From Sinorhizobium mexicanum (GTDB lineage Bacteria > Pseudomonadota > Alphaproteobacteria > Rhizobiales > Rhizobiaceae), in contig NZ_CP041241.1 in the NCBI RefSeq assembly GCF_013488225.1, positions 868,001 through 932,000 of the forward strand: a stretch of 64,000 bases of DNA. The letters run 5' to 3'. Below, in pieces: positions 9,687 through 18,297 of this stretch (within the stretch, counting starts at the first letter, position 1; each line of letters opens with the position of its first letter). The translations under genes and the position numbers were made by a program. The notes beneath the pieces were generated by a model. It was not told the DNA's origin, ran no database searches, and saw only the letters and a program-made list of their open reading frames with translations.

Positions 9687-9966
9687 GCGCCGTAGGTAAC
9701 TTTGCGCTTACATCAGCCAGGGGATTCGGGGTGCGCTCGAAGGGCACCTGACGGGCTTTCAGCAAATCCTGCCAAAGCGTTGAGACGCGAAACCCAACCC
9801 ACGGTCGGGGCATCCTATACCCGCGAATAGATCGATTAATCCTGCAAGGCTATCGAATTTCGTGGCGGCTCCAAATACTCTACGGAGGAGGCTGAGGCTC
9901 TGGCGGCGCCACCGGCCGCAGAAGTGTCCTGTCTTCCGAAGTCTCGTCACGCAGGGGTGGCAATCA

Positions 9967-10836
9967 ATGGGTACTGTGGCTCTAAGGGTCGACGCTCTTC
10001 CGGATTCTACGCATACTGAAGCGCGGTTACGGCAGATCGAAGAGGACTTTGCGCATGCAGCACGACTGTGCATGCTTGGTGAGATGGTGAGTTCCATCGT
10101 CCATGAGGTCCGCCAGCCACTGTCGGCCATTGTGATGGATACCGACACGAGTTTGCGACTGCTGTCGCAGGACACCCCGGACCTGAAAAAGCTCCGTTTC
10201 AACATGGCTCGAATGAAAGACTGCGCCCGGCGTGCGAGTGAGCTTGTCCATCGGATCAAGCAGATGGCGGCGAAGCGCGATCCGATCTGTACCAGTGTGG
10301 ACATCAATGGCGTGATCTCGGATTCCATTGAACTCATGGCTATCGAAACCGTGTCACGGTCGATCCGGATCCATTGCTCGCTTGACCCCGCAATCCCACT
10401 GGTCCTTGGCGATGCCCTGCAACTGCAGCAGGTGATCGTCAACCTGCTCATCAACGCCGTGCAAGCTATCGAGCTGACTTCGTCCGGGCGCCGGGAAATC
10501 TGCGTGAAGTCAAAACAGAGCTTCCATGGCGTCCGCATTTCGATTGAGGACGATGGCGCGGGCATACCCGAGCCGCTGCTCGGCCAGATCTTCGACGCCT
10601 ACTTTTCAACCAAGCGAACAGGCATGGGGATGGGATTGTCGATCTCCCGTTCCATCGTCGAAGCTCATGGAGGCACAATCAGAGCAACAAATGGCCCCCG
10701 TGGGGCCATTCTCGATGTCGATTTGCCACGCGAAGGCGCACCATGGGCGGACATTTCCGACGAAGCCGGGGACGCCGACGCGTCGGTGGTTTCAATCCTA
10801 GGCTATTCGCCCGACTTCGCCCGGCCGAAATTCTGA
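9967..10836 (+). CDS. Short soluble histidine kinase without a sensor domain
   Basis: 289 residues made almost only of the kinase core. The H-box is very close to the N-terminus (His46 in 'SSIVHEVRQPLSAI'), followed by the dimerisation helices and an ATPase domain with 'NLLINAVQAI', 'DDGAGIP' and 'GMGMGLSISRSIVEAHGG'. The ATG at 9967 (CAGGGGTGG upstream) is preferred; the open frame extends to 9862 but the extra residues are Arg-rich and read like noncoding sequence. It resembles the kinase half of the preceding gene and could have arisen by duplication and loss of the sensor, or act as an accessory kinase for the same regulator. Confidence 0.85.
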   Translation: MGTVALRVDALPDSTHTEARLRQIEEDFAHAARLCMLGEMVSSIVHEVRQPLSAIVMDTDTSLRLLSQDTPDLKKLRFNMARMKDCARRASELVHRIKQMAAKRDPICTSVDINGVISDSIELMAIETVSRSIRIHCSLDPAIPLVLGDALQLQQVIVNLLINAVQAIELTSSGRREICVKSKQSFHGVRISIEDDGAGIPEPLLGQIFDAYFSTKRTGMGMGLSISRSIVEAHGGTIRATNGPRGAILDVDLPREGAPWADISDEAGDADASVVSILGYSPDFARPKF

Positions 10837-10948
10837 ACGTCAGAGTTCGAACATCTTGCCGGGCTCGATCTTGGCTTCCAGTGCAGGAATCCTCGCGTTG
10901 GGCTATCCTCCGCACTGCGCTCTGCCACGGATTGCCTGCTAGCCACTG

Positions 10949-13087
10949 CTATGCACCTTGCGCCGCTTGCTCGGTCTGCGGCGGTGGTTTGATGAGATCA
11001 AGCGCCTTCTGCGCGACCGCGTTGCTTGCATCCCCGCCGCCGGCGACGGAGACAGTCGGAACGGCAAATTTGATCCCTTTGGTATCAAATGCTTTCTTGA
11101 TCAGGGCATAGGCGCGGCGGCGGATCACCGCCTGCTCGCCCGGCTTGGTCATGATCTTCATGCGAATCTGAATGGCGAAATCGCCGAATTGCTCGACGCC
11201 TTGCATCTTCAATGTTTCCATGATGAACGGAGCGATCTCCTCATCCGTCAGCAACTCCTTGCCAACCTCCTTGATGGTATTTTTTACGACGTCCAAATCG
11301 GTATCGTAGGTGACGCTCACCATGATCTTGTCGATCGCCCAATCACGCGAATAGTTGGTGATCTTGTCGAGCGAGCCGAACGGGATCGTGTGGAGCGCAC
11401 CACGATGGTGCCTGATCTTTATCGAGCGCAACGAAAAGGATTCGACGGTGCCTTTGATGCTGCCGCTCTCGATGTATTCGCCGACCCGGAAGGCGTCGTC
11501 CAAGAGGAAGAACATACCGGAGATTATGTCCTTCACCAGCGTCTGGGCACCGAAACCGACAGCAAGCCCGACGACACCCGCGCCAGCGATAAGCGGACCA
11601 ATCTCCACGCCCAGACTGGAAAGCGCCATCAGCATGGCCATCGCGAACAGCACAACGAACAACATGTTACGAAAGATCGGAAGTAATGTGCGAAGCCGGG
11701 CGCTTCGCCGTGACTCGTCGGCGTCGCCCTCTGTCAACATCAGCTTGCGATCTATCCATGCGCTCGCCATCCGCCATGTAAAATCGGCCAGTAGGACCAC
11801 GACAAAGGCATTCAGGAGCCCTCGAATAAAACGGGTCACCATCGTGTCCCTGGCGGCCAACGCGCCGAAGTCGAGTCCGAGCTGCGACGCAATGAGGTAG
11901 GCGCCTCCGATCAGCAGCAGAGCGCGCAGGCCGCGTTCCAATGCCGCCCCGGTGAGCGAGGGAGCACCTTCATCGGCGGCGATTGTGCCCGGAGGACGCA
12001 TGATGTGGTGCACCGAAAGATTCACGCACGAAATCGCGATCGGCAAAACCAGAAGTACAACGCCAATGTAAAACGTGGCGGCGACGCCGGCGAGCGCGAC
12101 CAGCCAGTTGGCGATTATATAGAGCGTCCCAAGCACGGTGCCGACGCGGTGTCGGCGATTAACCAGATCGAGACCATCGAATGTTGGACAGCGCCAAAGT
12201 GCGACGATGGCCAGACCGAACAGGATCAGACCGGATGCGAGCGCAACAATGTAGTTGGCCTCGCGTCCTACTCCGAGCGTGGGCAGCAACTGAAAGGTGA
12301 AGTGCCCAAATGCGAAGCTGCCGACCAGCACCGCCGACCAGAAAAACCAGAAGCGAGCGGTACGTGTCGCCATAGGCATCAGCCGAAACCGTTCCGCGCC
12401 AGGAGCGAGCACGATCCGCCCCGCAACCAACGTCAAACGCACGGCCAGAAATACGAGAAGATATGCCAGCACTGTGTGCTCCAGGAGCGACGGCCAAGCG
12501 AACAGCAGGAAGGCGCCAATGCTTCCGACTGCAAAGGCCAGAAGGACGCCCAAACCGTACAGGATACGCGATCCCGCCGCGCGCAATCGGTCGTCGACGG
12601 TATCCAAGTGTCGCGCGATCATGCGCTTGCGGAAGCCGGACGTGGCGCGCCAATAGAGCCACTCCAGGCCGAACCCCAGCGTCAAGAAAAAGATCAGCGG
12701 CAGAACGGCAGCGAAGGATCCCTGGTCCCTCATCTCCGTCATCAATGCCACACGCGCTCTATCGAGTTCGGCGGGCAGTGTCGGGATCACGGTCGCCATG
12801 TCGTGAACGAAGGCGCGCGCAGCATTCAATCGGCCAACGATGATCTCGCGGGCGTTGGCGAACTCGGCCGAACCCTGCGTTTCGACCTGGCGGCTCGCCG
12901 TTTGGGACTGAAGCCATGCTTGAATGTCGGGGCGTTGCAAGAGGTCGACGAGCTTTCGCAAGTCTTCCGCAGGTGGTGCAGCAACGGATGCCGGCTGCGC
13001 GGCCGGGTCGAGGGCCGCTTGAGCCATTGCTGATTGGAACGGCATCAGTAAAGCAAAGATGAGCAGCAACAAGCAGCGGGGGGTCAT
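10949..13087 (-). CDS. Large MscS-family mechanosensitive channel
   Basis: 712 residues. A signal peptide ('LLLLIFALLMPFQSAMA') and a ~120-residue periplasmic helical region come first, then around ten membrane helices. The C-terminal MscS core starts near 'IGPLIAGAGVVGLAVGFGAQ', the Gly/Ala-rich pore helix, and continues with the conserved cytoplasmic beta domain ('DDAFRVGEYIE', 'SLRSIKIRHHRGALHTIPFG') and the alpha/beta vestibule. It is in the size class of E. coli YbiO rather than of small MscS. It releases solutes during hypo-osmotic shock. ATG 13087 has AGGAG upstream; the ORF extends nine residues further. It ends convergently to the short kinase gene, 112 bases away. Confidence 0.92.
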   Translation of the reverse strand: MTPRCLLLLIFALLMPFQSAMAQAALDPAAQPASVAAPPAEDLRKLVDLLQRPDIQAWLQSQTASRQVETQGSAEFANAREIIVGRLNAARAFVHDMATVIPTLPAELDRARVALMTEMRDQGSFAAVLPLIFFLTLGFGLEWLYWRATSGFRKRMIARHLDTVDDRLRAAGSRILYGLGVLLAFAVGSIGAFLLFAWPSLLEHTVLAYLLVFLAVRLTLVAGRIVLAPGAERFRLMPMATRTARFWFFWSAVLVGSFAFGHFTFQLLPTLGVGREANYIVALASGLILFGLAIVALWRCPTFDGLDLVNRRHRVGTVLGTLYIIANWLVALAGVAATFYIGVVLLVLPIAISCVNLSVHHIMRPPGTIAADEGAPSLTGAALERGLRALLLIGGAYLIASQLGLDFGALAARDTMVTRFIRGLLNAFVVVLLADFTWRMASAWIDRKLMLTEGDADESRRSARLRTLLPIFRNMLFVVLFAMAMLMALSSLGVEIGPLIAGAGVVGLAVGFGAQTLVKDIISGMFFLLDDAFRVGEYIESGSIKGTVESFSLRSIKIRHHRGALHTIPFGSLDKITNYSRDWAIDKIMVSVTYDTDLDVVKNTIKEVGKELLTDEEIAPFIMETLKMQGVEQFGDFAIQIRMKIMTKPGEQAVIRRRAYALIKKAFDTKGIKFAVPTVSVAGGGDASNAVAQKALDLIKPPPQTEQAAQGA

Positions 13088-13200
13088 GTAACGCTCCTGG
13101 CCCGTCCAGCGCACATGCAGGTGCCAACGGGAGTCAACCGAATACGCGTGGTCATCCTCGCTGGTGGCAGCTCAAAATGACAGCTTTAGTTTACGCCAGA

Positions 13201-13226
13201 GCGGGCACCTCGATCGAGGTGCCCGC
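13201..13226. terminator. Perfect 26-bp hairpin between the MscS gene and the secreted-protein gene
   Basis: GCGGGCACCTCGA and TCGAGGTGCCCGC are exact reverse complements, giving a long GC-rich stem. It lies 80 bases downstream of the minus-strand stop at 13306 and upstream of the MscS gene on the same strand, so it probably ends or insulates that short transcript. No long U tract follows on the minus strand. Confidence 0.55.
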
Positions 13227-13305
13227 GAACTTTTCGCCATCAGCCAAGTAATTGATTGGTGCCGAAGAGGTGTGGACGTGATCCCTCGGCGAGCCGTTGT
13301 GGCGG

Positions 13306-13695
13306 TCAATATCCATGCGGCGGTACAAACAGGCAGATGGTGTGCCCGTCCTTCGCCCCGGCCGCCGAACACCAGTGAAAGAGGCCGTCGGGACTGTTCT
13401 TGATGCGGCTGTCGGTGTAGGTGATCACTTCCCCCGTACCCTTGATAACGTAGCCCTCGGGCCGCTCTGCGACGGCATGGTATGCGACTTCACGGCAATC
13501 GTAGCCGGAGCAACAGGACAAGGGATAGGACCACCCATGCGGTTGTGCGGCGGTTGGCAGTGCGTCATGCGCCCTGGCATTCGGTGCTATGAGCAGTACC
13601 CATGCACCGACGAAAAATACGGCGACCAGGGACAGAAACGCGACGAGTTCGCGAAACTTCGACGGAACCTGCGTGATGAGAAACGAGAGTTTCAT
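13306..13695 (-). CDS. Conserved small exported Cys-rich protein of unknown function
   Basis: 129 residues. An N-terminal hydrophobic segment (~18-36, ending 'APNARA') is a probable signal peptide. The mature part has 'HGWSYPLSCCSGYDCREV', then 'GYVIKGTGEVITY', 'SPDGLFHWC' and 'TICLFVPPHGY'. This arrangement (a CC pair, DC, FHWC and ICL) is one I recall from many rhizobial hypothetical proteins, but I know no function. The five cysteines point to an oxidised periplasmic domain. ATG 13695 is chosen because of AAAGGAAA upstream; the open frame to 13806 includes unlikely sequence. Confidence 0.75.
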   Translation of the reverse strand: MKLSFLITQVPSKFRELVAFLSLVAVFFVGAWVLLIAPNARAHDALPTAAQPHGWSYPLSCCSGYDCREVAYHAVAERPEGYVIKGTGEVITYTDSRIKNSPDGLFHWCSAAGAKDGHTICLFVPPHGY

Positions 13696-13985
13696 GACAC
13701 GATTTCCTTTCCACTGAACGCATCTGGATAGTTGGATGCTATGGCAAGGATCAATCAAGTCTGGAGAGAAATCTATTGTACGAAGGTGTTGTCTATACTT
13801 TCGCATAGTGTACGGAACTCACGCGTCACGTCAGGTCAGGTCCTGATCAAGTGATCGTCACGAAGTAGACTTGTGTGCTGGCGGCGCAGTTGACTGGTCG
13901 CGTGGATTGCCGTCCGAGGGGCGTGAACAGCGCAGCCAAATTGCAGGCCCGGACTCTCCTCCGATCTGGAGCAACCCGCGGCAGA

Positions 13986-15278
13986 TCAGGGACTATCGCC
14001 CTTGCCCTCGAGGGCAGCTTCCAGCTTCGCGAAATCGAGTTCACGCTCCCAACGAGCAACGACAATGGTCGCGACCGCATTACCCATGAGGTTTGTTAGC
14101 GCGCGACATTCGGACATGAAACGGTCCACTCCGAGTATCAGCGCCATGCCGGCGACCGGCACTGAAGGCACGACCGACAACGTCGCGGCGAGGGTTATAA
14201 AACCTGCACCCGTCACACCGGCAGCACCTTTTGAACTCAACATTGCGACCAGGAAAAGCAGGACCTGGTCGCTGAGGCTGAGAGGCGTGTCTGTTGCCTG
14301 GGCGATGAACATCGCCGCGAGCGTCATGTAGATATTGGTACCATCCAGATTGAAGGAGTAACCAGTTGGGACGACAAGCCCAACGACGGGGCGCGCACAG
14401 CCGGCCGCTTCCAACTTTGCCATCAATCCGGGCAGTGCCGCTTCAGACGACGACGTGCCAAGGACGAGCAAGAGTTCTTCTTTGACATAGCGGATAAGCC
14501 TGAGGATCGAAAATCCGTTGTAGTGCGCCACCGCACCTAGGACGATCACGACAAAAAGGACGGAGGTTAAGTAGAAGGTGCCAACGAGAACGGCGAGGTT
14601 CGCTATCGTGGCGATGCCGTACTTGCCGATGGTAAAAGCCATCGCGCCAAAAGCACCGATCGGTGCCATCTTCATCAACATCGCGGTCATTTTGAAGATG
14701 GGAAACGACATCGCGCGCAGCAAATCAAGCACCGGGCGGCCCCGTTCGCCCACCAGTCCGAGCGCAGTTCCAAACAGTATCGAGACGAACAGGACCTGCA
14801 GGATGTCACCCTGGGCAAACGCTCCGACGATCGTGTCCGGTATGATGTTGATCAGGAAGCCGATGAAGCTGATCGCGTGAGATTTTGTCGCATAAACCTC
14901 AATCGCCTGTGCATCCAGCGAAGTCGGACTGATATGCATGCCTGCCCCGGGCTGAATCAGGTTGGCAATGCTGAGGCCCGTCACCAGGGCAAGCGTCGAG
15001 AACGTAAGGAAATATACTATCGCTTTGCCCGCGACACGGCCGAGCTTCTGCAAATCGGACATATCGGCGATACCGGTTGTGACGGTCAGGAATATAACTG
15101 GCGTGATGACCAATTTCACCAGCTTTATAAACATATCTCCGAGTATTTTTAAGTTACTGCCGATTTCGGAATGGAAATACCCCAGCAATATTCCGGCGAT
15201 AATTGCGATTATCACCTGGACATAGAGGTGGCCGAAGGGATGGGACTTCTGCGTCGCCGTCACGTCGAGGGAAATCAT
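13986..15278 (-). CDS. dctA: C4-dicarboxylate/H+(Na+) symporter
   Basis: 430 residues, close to the usual DctA length. It imports succinate, fumarate and malate across the inner membrane. The full set of DAACS-family landmarks is visible: '[17 protein letters not shown]' start, '[14 protein letters not shown]', the re-entrant loop '[13 protein letters not shown]', '[14 protein letters not shown]', '[11 protein letters not shown]' and '[19 protein letters not shown]'. The ATG at 15278 gives an N-terminus like known DctA proteins; the frame stays open to 15356 and ATG 15329 is an alternative. No dctB/dctD pair or sigma-54 promoter is recognised next to it, so it may be a second, separately controlled copy in this genome. 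Confidence 0.93.
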   Translation of the reverse strand: MISLDVTATQKSHPFGHLYVQVIIAIIAGILLGYFHSEIGSNLKILGDMFIKLVKLVITPVIFLTVTTGIADMSDLQKLGRVAGKAIVYFLTFSTLALVTGLSIANLIQPGAGMHISPTSLDAQAIEVYATKSHAISFIGFLINIIPDTIVGAFAQGDILQVLFVSILFGTALGLVGERGRPVLDLLRAMSFPIFKMTAMLMKMAPIGAFGAMAFTIGKYGIATIANLAVLVGTFYLTSVLFVVIVLGAVAHYNGFSILRLIRYVKEELLLVLGTSSSEAALPGLMAKLEAAGCARPVVGLVVPTGYSFNLDGTNIYMTLAAMFIAQATDTPLSLSDQVLLFLVAMLSSKGAAGVTGAGFITLAATLSVVPSVPVAGMALILGVDRFMSECRALTNLMGNAVATIVVARWERELDFAKLEAALEGKGDSP

Positions 15279-15356
15279 TGTTGCTACAGCCTTCAGGTAT
15301 TCATGAAGGCGCCAGTCAGCGACCTTCATGACTGTAATGCTTCCAGGATCTCCCAT

Positions 15357-15654
15357 GAAGATTGAAATTCGGACCTAATGATATCCAATCTTTTGTATAA
15401 TCGACTGCAGCCCACTACAGCGCCTACCATTGGCAGCCGACGTTGCCACCGCCGCGCTCGGTAACCGCGGCGATGCCTGCTGTTGCGTAGGCTGATAGCG
15501 TGAACGCCTGGCCGTCATGGAAGGGTAGACACCCGCGGCTGATATTCGCAAGGCGGGTACGTGCGAACTGCCGAGGGCCGATGAGAAGCGACACCTGTGA
15601 CGATGACCTCGTCCACGAAATCGAGGCCCGGCGCGAGCCGTACGAAGATGGCGT
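15357..15654. other. Intergenic stretch with possible decayed coding sequence (minus strand)
   Basis: No intact gene. On the minus strand, downstream of the amidohydrolase, two frames that meet near 15520 each read as coding-like: one with 'AALNAIFVRLAPGLDFVDEV' and the next with 'PFHDGQAFTLSAYATAG'. This would fit the frameshifted tail of a lost gene. I do not recognise the family. Confidence 0.25.
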
Positions 15655-16953
15655 TCAGTGCCGCGGCGTTGGCGGCAGGTAATCCCGTGCGATATCGATA
15701 GACGCCGGACGGCCGCTTAGGAACAGCTCGCCGATGCGCGGCGCTGTCCTTGCGATCACCTTGCCTGACTTGACGACGAACAGCCGGTTCGGTTTCAGCC
15801 TTAGCGCTTCGGTGACGTCGGCCGCCTGCAGCACGATGAGATCTGCCTTGCAGCCGATTTCGAGCCCGTAACCTTCGAGCCCCATCGTCTTCGCTGAATT
15901 GACCGTAATCGCGTCGAAGATCTTGTGCTTGTCCTCGATGCCGGCCATCTGCGCCACGTGAATTGCCATGTGGGCGACCTCCAGCATGTCACCCGAGCCC
16001 ATCGAGTACCACGGGTCCATGACGCAGTCATGCCCGAAGGAGACGTTGAGCCCGGCGGCCATCAACTCCCGCACCCGCGTCATGCCGCGCCGCTTCGGAT
16101 AAGTGTCGTGACGACCCTGCAGGATGATGTTGATCAGCGGATTGGGGATCACGTTGATCTCAGCCTCCGCCATAAGCGGGATGAGCTTCGAAACGTAATA
16201 GTTGTCCATCGAGTGCATAGAGGTGAGATGCGAACCGGCAACGCGCCCCTTGAGGCCGAAGCGCACCGTCTGGGCAGCCAGCGTTTCGATGTGGCGCGAC
16301 ATCGGATCGTCGGTTTCGTCGCAATGCATGTCGACCGGCAGACCGCGGTCGGCAGCGATCCGGCACAGCGCCTCGACCGAGCGGGTGCCATCTTCCATCG
16401 TCCGTTCGAAATGCGGAATGCCGCCGACAATGCCGACGCCCATATCGAGGGCACGCTCGAGCGAGCGGACGCCGTCGGGGGCGCGGTAATAGCCATCCTG
16501 CGGGAAGGCGACCAGTTGCAGGTCGATATAGGGCGCGGCCTTCTCTTTGACCTCCAGCAGTGCTTCGGCCGTCACAAGACGCGGATCGGACGTATCCACG
16601 TGGCTACGGATGTAAAGAAGGCCGTGGCTGACGGCGAGATCGCAATAGCGCAGGGCCCGCTCGACCAACGCTTCCTTCGTCAGCGTTGGGCGCAATTCCC
16701 CCCAAAGCGCAATGCCCTCCAGCAACGTGCCGGAGACATTCATTCGCGGCATGCCGAGCGACAGCGTCGCGTCCATATGAAAATGCGGGTCGCAGAACGG
16801 TGGGCTGACCAATCGACCGGTCGCGTCGATCTCCTCGCCGCCGGGAGCAGAAATGGATTTCTCGATCGCGATGATCTTGCCGCCCTTAAGGCCCAGATCG
16901 ACACCTTGGCGACCGTCCGGAAGGTTCGCGTTGCGGATGATCAGGTCGAACAT
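15655..16953 (-). CDS. Cytosine deaminase-like amidohydrolase
   Basis: 432 residues of the metal-dependent hydrolase superfamily, cytosine/isoguanine deaminase branch. The metal ligands are visible: 'DPHFHMDA' at the first strand, His in 'VDMHCDETDD', His in 'GSHLTSMHS' and Asp in 'FGHDCVMDPW'. The last two motifs, with HCDE, are the CodA signature, so deamination of a pyrimidine or related ring is likely; other N-heterocycles are possible. GGAGGAG lies eight bases before the ATG. There is no CodB permease beside it. It sits alone between DctA and the DUF1398 gene. Confidence 0.85.
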   Translation of the reverse strand: MFDLIIRNANLPDGRQGVDLGLKGGKIIAIEKSISAPGGEEIDATGRLVSPPFCDPHFHMDATLSLGMPRMNVSGTLLEGIALWGELRPTLTKEALVERALRYCDLAVSHGLLYIRSHVDTSDPRLVTAEALLEVKEKAAPYIDLQLVAFPQDGYYRAPDGVRSLERALDMGVGIVGGIPHFERTMEDGTRSVEALCRIAADRGLPVDMHCDETDDPMSRHIETLAAQTVRFGLKGRVAGSHLTSMHSMDNYYVSKLIPLMAEAEINVIPNPLINIILQGRHDTYPKRRGMTRVRELMAAGLNVSFGHDCVMDPWYSMGSGDMLEVAHMAIHVAQMAGIEDKHKIFDAITVNSAKTMGLEGYGLEIGCKADLIVLQAADVTEALRLKPNRLFVVKSGKVIARTAPRIGELFLSGRPASIDIARDYLPPTPRH

Positions 16954-17004
16954 GGGGGGCTCCTCCGGGATGTTCGCTCGGCGCTTGCCGCGCGGCGCGG
17001 TTGC

Positions 17005-17078
17005 ACTCCAGCGCCGCGCGCCTTATCGGACGCGCGAAGGACGCTGTAGCGCTTTGAATTGCTGCATATTTTTATCAG
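17005..17078 (+). repeat. RIME-like palindromic repeat, copy 2 (shortened)
   Basis: Contains the first palindrome (GCGCCGCGCG...CGCGCGAAGGACGCTGTAGCGC) and the linker TTTGAATTGCTGCAT but breaks off after TTTTTATCAG, so the second palindrome of the element is missing. It is located upstream of the amidohydrolase gene. Confidence 0.75.
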
Positions 17079-17153
17079 TAGCGACGATGCAACTCCTTCT
17101 GCGACAAGACAACTCCGAGCGTTCATGACCGGCAGAGATTCTGCATCTTCCGA

Positions 17154-17555
17154 CTATTTAGGGAAATGCTCGATATGAGTTTCGGCGGTGCGCCCGAAAT
17201 AGACCACACGACGCCCCAGGAACGAGACGAGATAGCCTGCGCAACCCGCCGCCCGCGCCCGTTCGCAGAAGGATCTGTAGCTGTAGTCGGGCCCATTCGC
17301 CTGCGCCCACCTCACCAACCGCTCGACTTGGGTCGCGTCGAAAGCTGCCGCAACCAGCCCCACCGATGGCGGCATGTCCAGCATTACGCTATCGCCATCG
17401 GGCAGGTAATATGCCTGGGTGTTGCGACGGTAATCCACCGTATAGCCTTCGAAACCGGCAGCGATCAGCTTGCCCACGATTTCCGGAAAGCTGAGGCTCC
17501 CGTGATGCGCAGCGTTCAGACAGGCTTGCGCAGTGGAAATGCGTTCCGCGTCCAT
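17154..17555 (-). CDS. DUF1398 family protein
   Basis: 133 residues matching, as I recall it, the DUF1398 family (E. coli YbcV type) in length and in motifs: an N-terminal 'AQACLNAAHHGSLSFPEIV', 'GFEGYTVDYRRNTQAYYLPDG', and a C-terminal 'AGCAGYLVSFLGRRVVYFGR'. Soluble, no signal peptide. Function unknown; such genes are often found near stress or transport genes. It is 47 bases downstream of a MarR-type gene on the same strand and probably in one transcript with it, so it is a plausible target of that regulator's operator. Confidence 0.7.
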   Translation of the reverse strand: MDAERISTAQACLNAAHHGSLSFPEIVGKLIAAGFEGYTVDYRRNTQAYYLPDGDSVMLDMPPSVGLVAAAFDATQVERLVRWAQANGPDYSYRSFCERARAAGCAGYLVSFLGRRVVYFGRTAETHIEHFPK

Positions 17556-17602
17556 GGCGGCTTTCCTTTCGTGTTGATGTGTCGGGATTCCCCGGAGGAC
17601 GA

Positions 17603-18055
17603 TCAGTCCACCGGGATATTCTTCAGCCCGCGTCTTTCTACGAGCACCTTTAATGTCCGGACGAGTGCCTCGCGCTCCGCCGCCGTCAGCACGCCGAAGT
17701 ATTCGGCGTCATTCATGTCGGCGAGAGAAGCCAGAACTGGTACATTGGCTCGCCCTTTTGCGGTCAGGAAGAGGCTGTGCGCGCGCCCATCCTTCTCGTT
17801 TTCGACTCGTCCGACTAGGCCCTTGGCCAACAGTCTGTCGGCGAGTTTGCTGATCGCACCCTTGGTCATGCCCATTTTCTCGGCCAGAGCCGAAGGTGCC
17901 AACGCGTCCTCATCATAGAGCGCCCGCATGAACGCCCATTCCGCGACGGTCACCCCCTCGGCCATAACCTTTCGGGCGAAGTCTTGCGATACGGCATTCG
18001 AAACCATTCGCATCCAGTAACCGATATGCGTGCTCAGGTCCGAGACGGAGGGCAT
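17603..18055 (-). CDS. MarR-family transcriptional regulator
   Basis: 150 residues with the MarR winged helix: 'LAPSALAEKMGMTKGAISKLADRLLAKGLVGRVENEKDGRAHSLFLT' spans the recognition helix and wing (shown here by its parts 'MTKGAISKLADRLLAKGLV' and 'DGRAHSLFLT'). The flanking helices form the dimer. The sequence upstream holds two overlapping perfect dyads (18073-18113), the likely autoregulatory operator. The DUF1398 gene follows in the same direction. Effector unknown; MarR proteins often respond to phenolic compounds or oxidants. Confidence 0.9.
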   Translation of the reverse strand: MPSVSDLSTHIGYWMRMVSNAVSQDFARKVMAEGVTVAEWAFMRALYDEDALAPSALAEKMGMTKGAISKLADRLLAKGLVGRVENEKDGRAHSLFLTAKGRANVPVLASLADMNDAEYFGVLTAAEREALVRTLKVLVERRGLKNIPVD

Positions 18056-18072
18056 GGCGTTACCTCGTTTGC

Positions 18073-18113
18073 TTGACTAGGAAACTACACGATTTGGTTT
18101 CCTAGTCAACCAA
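18073..18113. promoter_or_regulatory. Overlapping dyads, probable MarR operator
   Basis: TTGACTAGGAAAC (18073-18085) and GTTTCCTAGTCAA (18097-18109) are a perfect 13-bp inverted repeat. A second dyad, TTTGGTT...AACCAAA, starts near 18094 and overlaps the right arm. The pair begins 17 bases upstream of the MarR start, so binding would cover the promoter. It fits the 16-20 bp AT-rich dyads of MarR sites. Confidence 0.7.
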
Positions 18114-18297
18114 ATTTTCTTCTTAGCACTGCCGACCGCGCAACGACCGGTCTGCGGCCGAACCGCGCACGGCCAAAGGGCGCGTGATCGTTTTTGATCG
18201 CTTTACTTCGAATGATCCGTTTCGCTGCGTGCTACGAACCCATCGGCTGTTGATGCGCCAGCGAAACTACGCAAAAACCTGATTGAAAGGAGATCGA

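Noticed and set aside
12005..13033. 342-codon plus-strand frame inside the MscS gene
   Set aside because: Antisense shadow rich in Gln, Arg and Asp; the MscS protein on the other strand is complete.
13986..15278. Sigma-54 promoter upstream of dctA
   Set aside because: No GG-N10-GC element could be found between 15279 and 15420 on the minus strand.
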